Assembly (NCBI GenBank): GCA_902494815.1
Contig: CABUVB010000101.1
Span: forward strand, 1 to 6,736
Length of the DNA: 6,736 nucleotides
Direction: 5' to 3'
Origin: an uncultured Collinsella sp.
Lineage (GTDB): Bacteria; Actinomycetota; Coriobacteriia; Coriobacteriales; Coriobacteriaceae
Under the pieces are notes generated by a model. The model was not told the origin of the DNA, did no database searches, and was given only the letters and a program-made list of their open reading frames with translations. A program made the translations under genes and the position numbers. Positions 1 through 6,581 of this stretch are shown one piece after another (the first letter of the stretch is position 1; each line of letters begins with the position of its first letter).

Positions 1-809
1 ACGCGTACTTGCCCGGGGACAGAGATGCCCTTGTCGACCAGCGCCGAGATAACGCCCGAGGCCAACACGTCGGTCAGGCCGACGACAAAATCGGGGCGTT
101 CGTTCGCGGGGCGCTCGGCGATTTGGGCACCGATGCCGTAGCCGTCGGCAGCGGTATTCCATTCGCCGGCGTCGATGACTTCGATCTTGATATCGGGGTG
201 CAGAGCGAGGGCCTTGTGAATGCCAAGCACGCGTAGGGTGAGCTGCATAAATGCTGCTCGGCCGACGACGACAATATGGTGCGCGCCGCGGGCGATGGCG
301 AGTTCGGCAATGATGCGACCCTGGGCCTCGTTGTCGGCCGCTACGTAGTAGCCGGGCTCGGAGCAATGGATGTCCAGGTGGACGATCGGCACGGGCATTT
401 TAGTCATGGCCGGATGCCAGTCGGGGGACGCCATGGGCTGAACCATGACGCCGGACATCTGCGTGCCCATAAAATAGCGCAGGTAATGGTCCTCGAGAAT
501 GTCGTCGTTATCGGCGTTGGCGATGAGCAGGTCGTAGCCGTGCTTGCGGGCCTCGTTGTGGGCGCCGCTGGCGATTTGGAGCGAAAAGCCGTGGTCGAGA
601 CGGGGAAGCACCAGGCCAAAGGACTTGGTGGCGCCGCCCGCGAGCTGACGGGCGCTTTGGTTGGGCAGGTAGCCAAGGCGATTGATGGTCTCGTTGATGA
701 GCTTGAGGGTCTCGGGGCGCAGCTTTTCGGGGTGGTTGAGCGCGTTGGAAACCGTGCCCAACGAAACCCCGGCCTCGCGCGCGACGTCGCTGATTTTTAC
801 CTTTGCCAT
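1..809 (-). CDS. LacI-family transcriptional repressor, 3' end beyond the left edge
   Basis: My translation of the reverse complement from an ATG at 807-809 is open to the window edge: 269 complete codons of an expected ~330-340. Residues 3-24 (KVKISDVAREAGVSLGTVSNAL) form the LacI-type helix-turn-helix. Residues 46-59 (GYLPNQSARQLAGG) match the hinge-helix consensus YxPNxxARxL. From about residue 62 the protein follows the periplasmic-binding-protein-like sensor fold, including a C-terminal-lobe segment ending in the family-typical GISVPGQVRV. The start is supported by the conserved N-terminus and by AAGGGG at 815-820. Family members are cytosolic dimers or tetramers that bind a sugar-type ligand and repress carbohydrate genes. 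The ligand cannot be read from this part, and the target operon is not visible. The divergent glmS is a neighbour, but no evidence shows it is a target. The family call is secure; the specificity is unknown. Confidence 0.93.
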   Translation of the reverse strand, partial: MAKVKISDVAREAGVSLGTVSNALNHPEKLRPETLKLINETINRLGYLPNQSARQLAGGATKSFGLVLPRLDHGFSLQIASGAHNEARKHGYDLLIANADNDDILEDHYLRYFMGTQMSGVMVQPMASPDWHPAMTKMPVPIVHLDIHCSEPGYYVAADNEAQGRIIAELAIARGAHHIVVVGRAAFMQLTLRVLGIHKALALHPDIKIEVIDAGEWNTAADGYGIGAQIAERPANERPDFVVGLTDVLASGVISALVDKGISVPGQVR

Positions 810-819
810 AGCGGCCCCT

Positions 820-833
820 TTGATGCGTTTCAA
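820..833. promoter_or_regulatory. Candidate LacI-type operator in the LacI gene's own leader
   Basis: The 14-bp site TTGATGCGTTTCAA is symmetric at its outer four positions (TTGA/TCAA) and has the central CG typical of operators bound by LacI/GalR/PurR-type proteins. It sits just after the predicted transcript start and next to the ribosome binding site (815-820). Repressor bound here would block its own transcription. Autoregulation is inferred from position and symmetry. Confidence 0.45.
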
Positions 834-844
834 GTACAAGCCAG

Positions 845-853
845 ATTGTAGCA
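845..853 (-). promoter_or_regulatory. Extended -10 promoter element of the LacI-family gene
   Basis: On the minus strand, TGC followed by TACAAT (5 of 6 to TATAAT) reads from 853 to 845, an extended -10 element. It predicts a transcript start near 838 and a leader of about 29 nt before the ATG at 809. The region where a -35 would lie (about 867-873) has no consensus hexamer and falls inside the hairpin repeat at 859-904. The extended -10 may compensate for this. The site is predicted from sequence only. Confidence 0.55.
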
Positions 854-858
854 TCCCA

Positions 859-904
859 AACCTTCCAAAAAGGGACAGGTTTATTTTGGCAGGTTTTATC
901 TGGG
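859..904 (+). repeat. REP-like hairpin repeat, copy A
   Basis: This 46-bp element recurs in inverted orientation at 3040-3085 with one mismatch (T at 864); positions 865-904 are an exact 40-bp match. It folds into a 12-bp stem (859-870 with 884-895, one mismatch) around a 13-nt loop containing GGGACAGG, with a shared tail TTATCTGGG to 904. It lies between the divergent LacI gene and glmS and overlaps the expected -35 region of the LacI promoter. Two copies within 2.2 kb, both in non-coding DNA, suggest a dispersed REP-type element. No transposase is present in the window. Confidence 0.8.
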
Positions 905-924
905 GAAACGCCGTTGCCAGCGCG

Positions 925-959
925 ACCACCACGAAGGGGACAGGCACCTTTGCGGTGGT
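925..959 (+). repeat. REP-like hairpin with a different stem but the same GGGACAGG loop
   Basis: The arms 925-936 and 948-959 pair over 12 positions with one A:C mismatch and one G:T pair, around an 11-nt loop that begins GGGACAGG (937-944). The stem sequence (ACCACC.../...GGTGGT) is unrelated to the repeat at 859-904, yet stem length, loop size and loop motif agree. It therefore looks like a second subtype of the same element family. It starts 20 bp after copy A and ends 28 bp before the glmS upstream dyad. Confidence 0.6.
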
Positions 960-987
960 TTGGACCGGCTGGGCATGTGTGCATCGG

Positions 988-1025
988 GTGGTATCTAAGT
1001 TGAGATACCACTTCTGGTATATCAG
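988..1025. promoter_or_regulatory. Paired dyads with three TGGTAT half-sites upstream of glmS
   Basis: A dyad at 988-1011 has perfect 9-bp arms (GTGGTATCT and its complement) separated by 6 bp. Three bases later comes a second 12-bp imperfect palindrome, CTGGTATATCAG (1014-1025). TGGTAT therefore occurs three times: 989-994, 1015-1020, and on the other strand at 1005-1010. The second palindrome covers the position expected for the -35 of the glmS promoter. It resembles the TGGT...ACCA operators of GntR/HutC-family amino-sugar regulators such as NagR and DasR, but that resemblance is my inference. The regulator is unidentified. Confidence 0.45.
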
Positions 1026-1041
1026 CTTGCGTTTGCGTGAG

Positions 1042-1047
1042 TACAAT
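1042..1047 (+). promoter_or_regulatory. Probable -10 element of the glmS promoter
   Basis: TACAAT (5 of 6 to consensus) lies 74 bp before the glmS start codon. Transcription would start near 1054, giving a leader of about 68 nt. No recognisable -35 hexamer lies 16-18 bp upstream; that position is taken by the palindrome at 1014-1025, so an activator or a weak core promoter is possible. The leader is too short for a glmS ribozyme, and I see no such fold. Confidence 0.45.
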
Positions 1048-1121
1048 ACTCGAACGTTATGCGTCTCAGCGCCCCCTGTGCGTGGACGTTTTGCAGTCAA
1101 GCGGACGAAGGGACTTATCCT

Positions 1122-2969
<1,848 letters not shown>

Positions 2970-2993
2970 TCGAGTTCCGTCGTTCTAACAACT

Positions 2994-3029
2994 AAGGCCC
3001 GGCTCCGCATCAAGACGGAGCCGGGCCTT
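2994..3029 (+). terminator. Intrinsic terminator of glmS, possibly bidirectional
   Basis: A perfect 14-bp GC-rich stem (2994-3007, AAGGCCCGGCTCCG, with 3016-3029) encloses an 8-nt loop and begins 25 bp after the glmS stop. It is followed by the moderately T-rich GTTGCATTT. On the opposite strand the stem is followed by AGTTGTTAG, so it may also stop transcripts from the convergent GntR-family gene. Confidence 0.9.
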
Positions 3030-3039
3030 GTTGCATTTG

Positions 3040-3085
3040 CCCAGATAAAACCTGCCAAAATAAACCTGTCCCTTTTTGGCAGGTT
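3040..3085 (-). repeat. REP-like hairpin repeat, copy B (inverted relative to copy A)
   Basis: This is the reverse complement of 859-904 with a single mismatch. Here the 12-bp stem is perfect: AACCTGCCAAAA at 3049-3060 pairs with 3074-3085 around a 13-nt loop with CCTGTCCC (GGGACAGG on the minus strand). It starts 10 bp after the glmS terminator and its last two bases lie in the stop codon (3084-3086) of the convergent GntR-family gene. An element at a convergent gene end in this way fits REP-type repeats. It may also act as a transcript-end hairpin for the regulator. Confidence 0.82.
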
Positions 3086-3815
3086 AGCGGAGCTTGCTGG
3101 TCTCGAAGTACTCGGGGAACTGGTCCAGAACCTCGGTTTGGTTGCGGAACATCATGTGCAGGTGCTTGCTGACCAAAAAGCTCGCTTCGATGGGGTCGCG
3201 ACCGGCGATAGCGCGGCGAATCTGCTTGTGCTCGTTCACGATGTCCTGATTGTCGAGAACCTGCGTGGCGGCGCGCAGCCAGCGGAAGCGCTCCAGGTCG
3301 GCATTGGTCTCTTCGAGCCACGACCACACGGTGCTGCGACATGCGATGCTAAAAATCATGTGATGCATGAGGTTGTCGCTCAAAAAGAAGCCGATGCGAT
3401 CCTCATCGGCCATGGCCTTTTCCTGCAGCGCGATGGCGCGGTCGAGCTGCTCGATGCCTGCCGAGGTGGCGCGCGCACAGCACTCCACGATCACCTGCTT
3501 TTCCAGATGCTCGCGGATGTAACAGGCACTCTCGGCAAGGGTGAGGTTGATGGGTGAGACGTAGGTGCCACTCTGGGGCACGGTGCGCACCAGGCCTTCC
3601 TGCGCCAAGCGAACCAAAGCCTCGCGCACGGGCGTGCGACCCATATCCAGGTCATCGCAAAGTTGCTTGACGCCCAGCTTTTCGCCCGGCTTGTAGTCCA
3701 GGTAGACGATTTTGCGTCGAATGGTGTGGTAGGACTGGTCCTGTAGGCTCGTTTCCTGCTCGCCGACGTGCATCGATTCTTCCATAGCGCCTCGCAACTG
3801 TTCTATCAAACTCAT
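3084..3815 (-). CDS. GntR-family transcriptional regulator, FadR/FCD subfamily
   Basis: The protein has 243 residues from the first ATG. Residues ~24-88 form a winged helix-turn-helix with the GntR signatures GEKLGVKQLCDDLDMGRTPVREAL and RLAQEGLVRTVPQSGTYV. Residues ~95-225 form an all-helical FCD ligand domain; D147, H151, H196 and H218 fall in the spacing of the metal-binding residues of this domain, which suggests a bound metal and a small organic-acid-type effector. The start is uncertain: the ATG at 3815 has no clear ribosome binding site. The in-frame ATGs at 3785 (GAGG four bases before) and 3773 (GGAAG five bases before) are alternatives that leave both domains intact. It is transcribed divergently from the YeiH-type transporter across 163 bp, which makes that gene the most likely target besides itself. 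The effector is unknown. Confidence 0.93.
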   Translation of the reverse strand: MSLIEQLRGAMEESMHVGEQETSLQDQSYHTIRRKIVYLDYKPGEKLGVKQLCDDLDMGRTPVREALVRLAQEGLVRTVPQSGTYVSPINLTLAESACYIREHLEKQVIVECCARATSAGIEQLDRAIALQEKAMADEDRIGFFLSDNLMHHMIFSIACRSTVWSWLEETNADLERFRWLRAATQVLDNQDIVNEHKQIRRAIAGRDPIEASFLVSKHLHMMFRNQTEVLDQFPEYFETSKLR

Positions 3816-3978
3816 ATGTCAGTTGTTAATTATGCCGCGAATCAGCTCTCCGCGGTGGGTAATTCGGCTGTTGCCTGAGAACTATTGCGGCATCTTAGTC
3901 TGTGTTTGCGCAAGGCTGCGCTCAATGTTGCCGTATCATAAGCCGTCGCAAACGTGAAATAGAAAGAAGGAATCCCAT
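3816..3978. promoter_or_regulatory. Divergent control region between GntR regulator and YeiH-type gene
   Basis: This 163-bp gap must hold both promoters, but I see no strong -35/-10 pair; CATAAT (minus strand, 3829-3834) and TATCAT (plus strand, 3934-3939) are weak -10 candidates. A compound dyad lies at 3828-3864: AATTA/TAATT outside and CCGCG/CGCGG inside an 11-nt centre, 13 bp upstream of the regulator's first ATG. Nearer the transporter, GTTTGCG (3904-3910) recurs inverted as CGCAAAC (3947-3953), and the first overlaps the palindrome TTGCGCAA (3906-3913). Either could be a regulator site. AAGGA at 3967-3971 is the ribosome binding site of the transporter gene. Confidence 0.4.
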
Positions 3979-5013
3979 ATGCAACTGGCAAATATCGTAC
4001 GCGAGCGCTGGAAAGGCGTCTTGTTCTGCCTGATCATCGCTATCCCCGCGACGTTGCTCGGCAAACAGATTGAGGTGGTCGGCGGGCCGGTATTTGCCAT
4101 CCTCTTTGGCATGGTCCTGGCGCTCGTCTTTCCCAAGAATCGTCGCGAACCGCTCGCCGCCGGCGTTACCTATACGTCCAAAAAAGTCTTGCAGTACGCG
4201 GTTATCCTGCTTGGCTTTGGCATGAACCTCTCCCAGATCCTGTCCAAGGGCGCCCAGTCGCTGCCGATTATCGTGGCGACAATCTCGACCTCGCTCGTCA
4301 TCGCCTTTGTGCTCTGCCGCGTTATGAACGTGCCGGGCAAAATCGCGACGCTTGTGGGTGTGGGTTCGTCGATTTGCGGCGGTTCTGCCATCGCCGCGAC
4401 CGCACCCGTCATCGATGCCGACGATCGCGAGATTGCCCAGGCTATTTCGGTCATCTTCCTGTTTAACGTTATCGCGGCGCTCGTGTTTCCGACGCTCGGC
4501 GGCATGCTCGGGCTGACCAACGAGGGCTTTGGCCTGTTTGCCGGTACCGCCATCAACGACACCTCGTCCGTAACGGCTGCGGCGAGCGCTTGGGACAGCA
4601 TGCATCCCGGCGCCAATGTGCTCGAGAGCGCCACGGTGGTCAAGCTCACCAGAACGCTGGCCATTATTCCCATCACGTTGGTTCTCGCATGCTGGCAGAT
4701 GCATCTGGCGCGCAAGGCCGGCGGTGACGCTAAGAGCACGTTCTCCCTTAAACGCGCGTTTCCCACGTTTGTGCTGTTCTTTGTGCTGGCGAGCGTGATC
4801 ACCACGGTGCTTCAGCTTCCCGCGTCCGTTACGGCGCCCATCAAGGAGCTGTCGAAGTTCTTTATTGTGATGGCCATGGCGGCTATTGGTTTTAATACCG
4901 ATATCGTCGAGCTGGTCAAAAAGGGCGGTAAGCCCATCGCGCTGGGCTTTTGCTGCTGGATTGGCATTGCGTGCATGAGTTTGGGAATGCAGCACGTGCT
5001 GGGAATCTGGTAG
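3979..5013 (+). CDS. YeiH/UPF0324-family membrane protein, putative sulfate/anion exporter
   Basis: This 344-residue polytopic membrane protein has about ten hydrophobic segments, roughly 11-30, 36-52, 69-88, 94-113, 120-143, 155-178, 222-240, 261-280, 290-308 and 319-337. Family hallmarks are GVGSSICGGSAIAATAP at 127-143, AGTAINDTSSVTAA at 188-201 and TVVKLTR at 219-225. These match the YeiH family, usually annotated as putative sulfate exporters because some members accompany sulfonate-degradation genes; the substrate of this one is not shown by the sequence. The ATG at 3979 has AAGGA seven bases upstream and begins a normal-length product. No sulfonate-degradation gene lies in the window. 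The divergent GntR/FCD gene is its probable regulator. The downstream gap of 266 bp implies a single-gene unit. Confidence 0.92.
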   Translation: MQLANIVRERWKGVLFCLIIAIPATLLGKQIEVVGGPVFAILFGMVLALVFPKNRREPLAAGVTYTSKKVLQYAVILLGFGMNLSQILSKGAQSLPIIVATISTSLVIAFVLCRVMNVPGKIATLVGVGSSICGGSAIAATAPVIDADDREIAQAISVIFLFNVIAALVFPTLGGMLGLTNEGFGLFAGTAINDTSSVTAAASAWDSMHPGANVLESATVVKLTRTLAIIPITLVLACWQMHLARKAGGDAKSTFSLKRAFPTFVLFFVLASVITTVLQLPASVTAPIKELSKFFIVMAMAAIGFNTDIVELVKKGGKPIALGFCCWIGIACMSLGMQHVLGIW

Positions 5014-5059
5014 AGAAGTAGCTTGTTTGCGTGCTGCGTGCTGGTGAGCGCATTCTCAC

Positions 5060-5136
5060 GGTGGAGCGATAGGAGCTCTTGCGGGTATGGCTTGTCCGCA
5101 GGTTTATAAGTCCCGAAGAGCTCTTATCGCCCCGCC
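5060..5136. other. Long imperfect inverted repeat in the gap after the YeiH-type gene
   Basis: The arms 5060-5080 and 5116-5136 pair over 21 positions with one A:C mismatch and two G:T pairs; the innermost 15 (5066-5080 with 5116-5130) have only one G:T. The 35-nt interior contains a small hairpin (TGCGG 5080-5084 with CCGCA 5096-5100; base 5080 is shared with the outer arm). The right arm can instead pair downstream: ATCGCC (5127-5132) with GGCGAT (5141-5146), or GCCCCGC (5129-5135) with GCGGGGC (5148-5154). There is no T-run, so it is not an ordinary terminator. The rest of the gap (5014-5279) holds a 7-bp tandem duplication (5029-5042), a 5-bp hairpin (5044-5059) and the promoter region of the next gene. 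I recognise no RNA family. Confidence 0.5.
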
Positions 5137-5188
5137 AGGATGGCGATGCGGGGCAACACCTATACTCGCAGGACGGCGCTTTCTGCCC

Positions 5189-5194
5189 TATAGT
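5189..5194 (+). promoter_or_regulatory. Possible -10 element of the Fis/AAA+ regulator gene
   Basis: TATAGT lies 85 bp upstream of the start codon, with only a poor -35 (CTCGCA at 18 bp). A second candidate, TATACT (5161-5166), lies 28 bp further upstream, so the true start point is uncertain. AGTGTTT (5192-5198) recurs inverted at 5223-5229, spanning the predicted start site. It could form an operator or a leader hairpin. Confidence 0.3.
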
Positions 5195-5243
5195 GTTTGG
5201 TGAGCAATATCGTTCAATTTTGAAACACTCGGTCGTGCGATCG

Positions 5244-5273
5244 GCGGCGGCTGCATGTCGCCGCGGACAGGGG
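5244..5273 (+). promoter_or_regulatory. GC hairpin directly before the ribosome binding site
   Basis: GCGGCG (5244-5249) pairs with CGCCGC (5259-5264) around a 9-nt loop. It is followed within five bases by the ribosome binding site AGGGG (5269-5273), six bases from the ATG at 5280. The site decides the start codon of the downstream regulator. A hairpin this close could affect ribosome access, but this is unproven. Confidence 0.4.
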
Positions 5274-5279
5274 CAAATC

Positions 5280-6497
5280 ATGGATAGCGATGCCAGGCTG
5301 AACATCTTGACCGAGGCCCTAGCTGCTGCCGGGGCCTCGGCATTGACAATCGATGCGCGTGGGGACGTCGCGATCTCGACCATGAATGACGCGGCGCTTG
5401 AGCGGGATGTGGCGGCTTTTGTCGCTGAGCGCCTCGACCGTATAGGAGACGGCGCGCGTCTTGTTATGGGGCGTGCGGGTACGCGCCTGAGCCTGACCGT
5501 TCGCCCCACCGACAAAGAGGGCGGGGGCCTTTGGGTGGTCGTGGCGCGTGAGGTGCGCGGTGCCGCGGCGCATGCGGGCATCGAGTGGCTCAACGCCGAT
5601 GAAGTTGAGGCCCGCTACGAATCGAGCGCGTACGGCATCGTTGAGGGTGCCGCTGCGGTGGCTGCACCGGTTGCCGAGAGCTACGCGCGCGGTGTGCCCC
5701 TTATGCTCGAGGGCGAGCTGGGAGCGGGTCAGGTCGAGATCGCCAAGCGCCTCTATCTGGACGGTCCTTTTGCCGATCAGCCCTTTGTTTCCGTCGCGCT
5801 CGATGAACTCACCGATCGCGGTTGGCGCCATGTGCTCAAAAGCTCCGAATCGCCGCTGTTCCAAACGGGGCTGACACTTTGCATTGAGGGCTGGAACGCG
5901 GTTGGCCCCCAGCGCCTCCGCGAGCTGGTCTCCACGATGGCCGACACCGCGTTGGCGACGCGCTGCCATGTGGTGCTGACGGCGAATGACATGCCGGGCA
6001 GCAGCGAAAGTGATCAAGCCGCCTTTGTGTCCGAGCGCTTCGCCTGCGCGGTGAGCGTGGCGCCGGCAATCGCCGAGCAGGGAGCCGCGTCGACGAAGGC
6101 TGCGCGCTATTTGGAATATCTCGCTGATGCATTTGGAACGGCAGCGCCCACGCTGTCTGTCGCGGCGACGAAGACGCTCGATGCTTACCGCTGGCCGCGC
6201 AATTATCTGCAGCTCCGCGAGGTCTCGGAACGACTGTATATATTGGTGGGGGCGGGCACGGTGGACCGCGCTGTGGCGGAGGAAGTGCTCGCCCAAGAGG
6301 ACGTGATTAAGACCGCAACCTTTGGCGCCCCGACGCTTGAAAGTGACCTGTATATCCTGCGACCGCTGGCCGATACCGAGCGAGATATCGCGCATCTGGT
6401 TGTAGACCATCTCCACGGCAACCGAACCCGTGCGGCGGAGGTGCTGGGCATAAGCCGTACAACGCTGTGGCGCTTGCTGAAGGACGATGACCGCTGA
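5280..6497 (+). CDS. Fis-type HTH regulator with degenerate NtrC-like AAA+ domain
   Basis: The product is 405 residues from the ATG at 5280, chosen because AGGGG lies six bases upstream; an in-frame ATG at 5079 adds 67 residues without domain character and crosses the inverted repeat. Residues 1 to ~120 are an unrecognised N-terminal domain. Residues ~120-335 follow the order of a bacterial enhancer-binding AAA+ domain: a Walker A-like GELGAGQV (145-152), a Walker B-like TLCIEG (199-204), SERF (251-254) near the arginine-finger site, and WPRNYLQLREV (305-315) where WPGNVRELxN is expected. Walker A lacks the lysine and the Ser/Thr. The Walker B aspartate is absent, and the segment that should hold GAFTGA is shortened and lacks it. 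Residues ~375-400 (HLHGNRTRAAEVLGISRTTLWRLLK) form a well-conserved Fis helix-turn-helix. It is therefore probably a DNA-binding regulator that neither hydrolyses ATP nor activates sigma-54. Its signal and targets are unknown. Confidence 0.85.
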   Translation: MDSDARLNILTEALAAAGASALTIDARGDVAISTMNDAALERDVAAFVAERLDRIGDGARLVMGRAGTRLSLTVRPTDKEGGGLWVVVAREVRGAAAHAGIEWLNADEVEARYESSAYGIVEGAAAVAAPVAESYARGVPLMLEGELGAGQVEIAKRLYLDGPFADQPFVSVALDELTDRGWRHVLKSSESPLFQTGLTLCIEGWNAVGPQRLRELVSTMADTALATRCHVVLTANDMPGSSESDQAAFVSERFACAVSVAPAIAEQGAASTKAARYLEYLADAFGTAAPTLSVAATKTLDAYRWPRNYLQLREVSERLYILVGAGTVDRAVAEEVLAQEDVIKTATFGAPTLESDLYILRPLADTERDIAHLVVDHLHGNRTRAAEVLGISRTTLWRLLKDDDR

Positions 6498-6508
6498 GCG
6501 AGGCGCCC

Positions 6509-6537
6509 GTGACCGCGCGCGACGCGTGTGCTACAGT
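6509..6537 (+). promoter_or_regulatory. Predicted promoter of the right-edge gene
   Basis: GTGACC (6509-6514) and TACAGT (6532-6537) are separated by 17 bp, each matching four of six consensus bases, and TGC directly precedes the -10 as an extended element. Transcription would begin near 6544, about 38 nt before the ATG at 6582. This suggests the right-edge gene is not simply co-transcribed with the regulator upstream, 84 bp away. Confidence 0.5.
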
Positions 6538-6581
6538 CCAAAGCGTTATTGTTTCGATTTGGTTACGGCGTGCGAGGGCAT

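Noticed and set aside
16..24. GGGGACAGA near the left edge, resembling the GGGACAGG loop motif
   Set aside because: It lies in the LacI coding region, differs in the last base and has no flanking complementary arms.
276..851. 191-codon open frame antisense to the LacI gene
   Set aside because: It mirrors a conserved coding region on the other strand; the translation is Gly/Val/Ala-rich without motifs, as expected for high-GC antisense shadows.
1059..1121. Upstream in-frame ATG extending glmS by 21 residues
   Set aside because: It would place the catalytic N-terminal cysteine inside the chain and has no supporting motif; the ATG at 1122 has a good ribosome binding site and gives the invariant MCGIVGY start.
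1048..1121. Possible glmS ribozyme in the leader
   Set aside because: The predicted leader is about 68 nt, too short for the ribozyme core, and I see no matching fold; this ribozyme is known mainly from Firmicutes.
3922..4995. 357-codon open frame antisense to the YeiH-type gene
   Set aside because: It covers nearly the whole conserved transporter gene. Its composition (Arg, Asp, His, Gln-rich) is typical of an antisense frame of a membrane-protein gene, and no domain is visible.
5080..5120. tRNA-like look of the interior of the long inverted repeat
   Set aside because: There is no T-arm consensus, anticodon arm or CCA end, and the arms do not match cloverleaf spacing.
5264..5273. CGGACAGGGG before the Fis/AAA+ start, resembling the repeat loop motif
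   Set aside because: It is not enclosed by complementary arms; the bases are explained as the ribosome binding site following a separate small hairpin.
5079..5279. N-terminal extension of the Fis/AAA+ regulator from an ATG at 5079
   Set aside because: The extension crosses the long inverted repeat and both candidate promoters, shows no domain character, and lacks a ribosome binding site comparable to AGGGG before 5280.
5319..6416. 365-codon open frame antisense to the Fis/AAA+ gene
   Set aside because: It is the shadow of a gene with a clear Fis helix-turn-helix on the plus strand; Arg-rich translation without motifs and no promoter or ribosome binding site.
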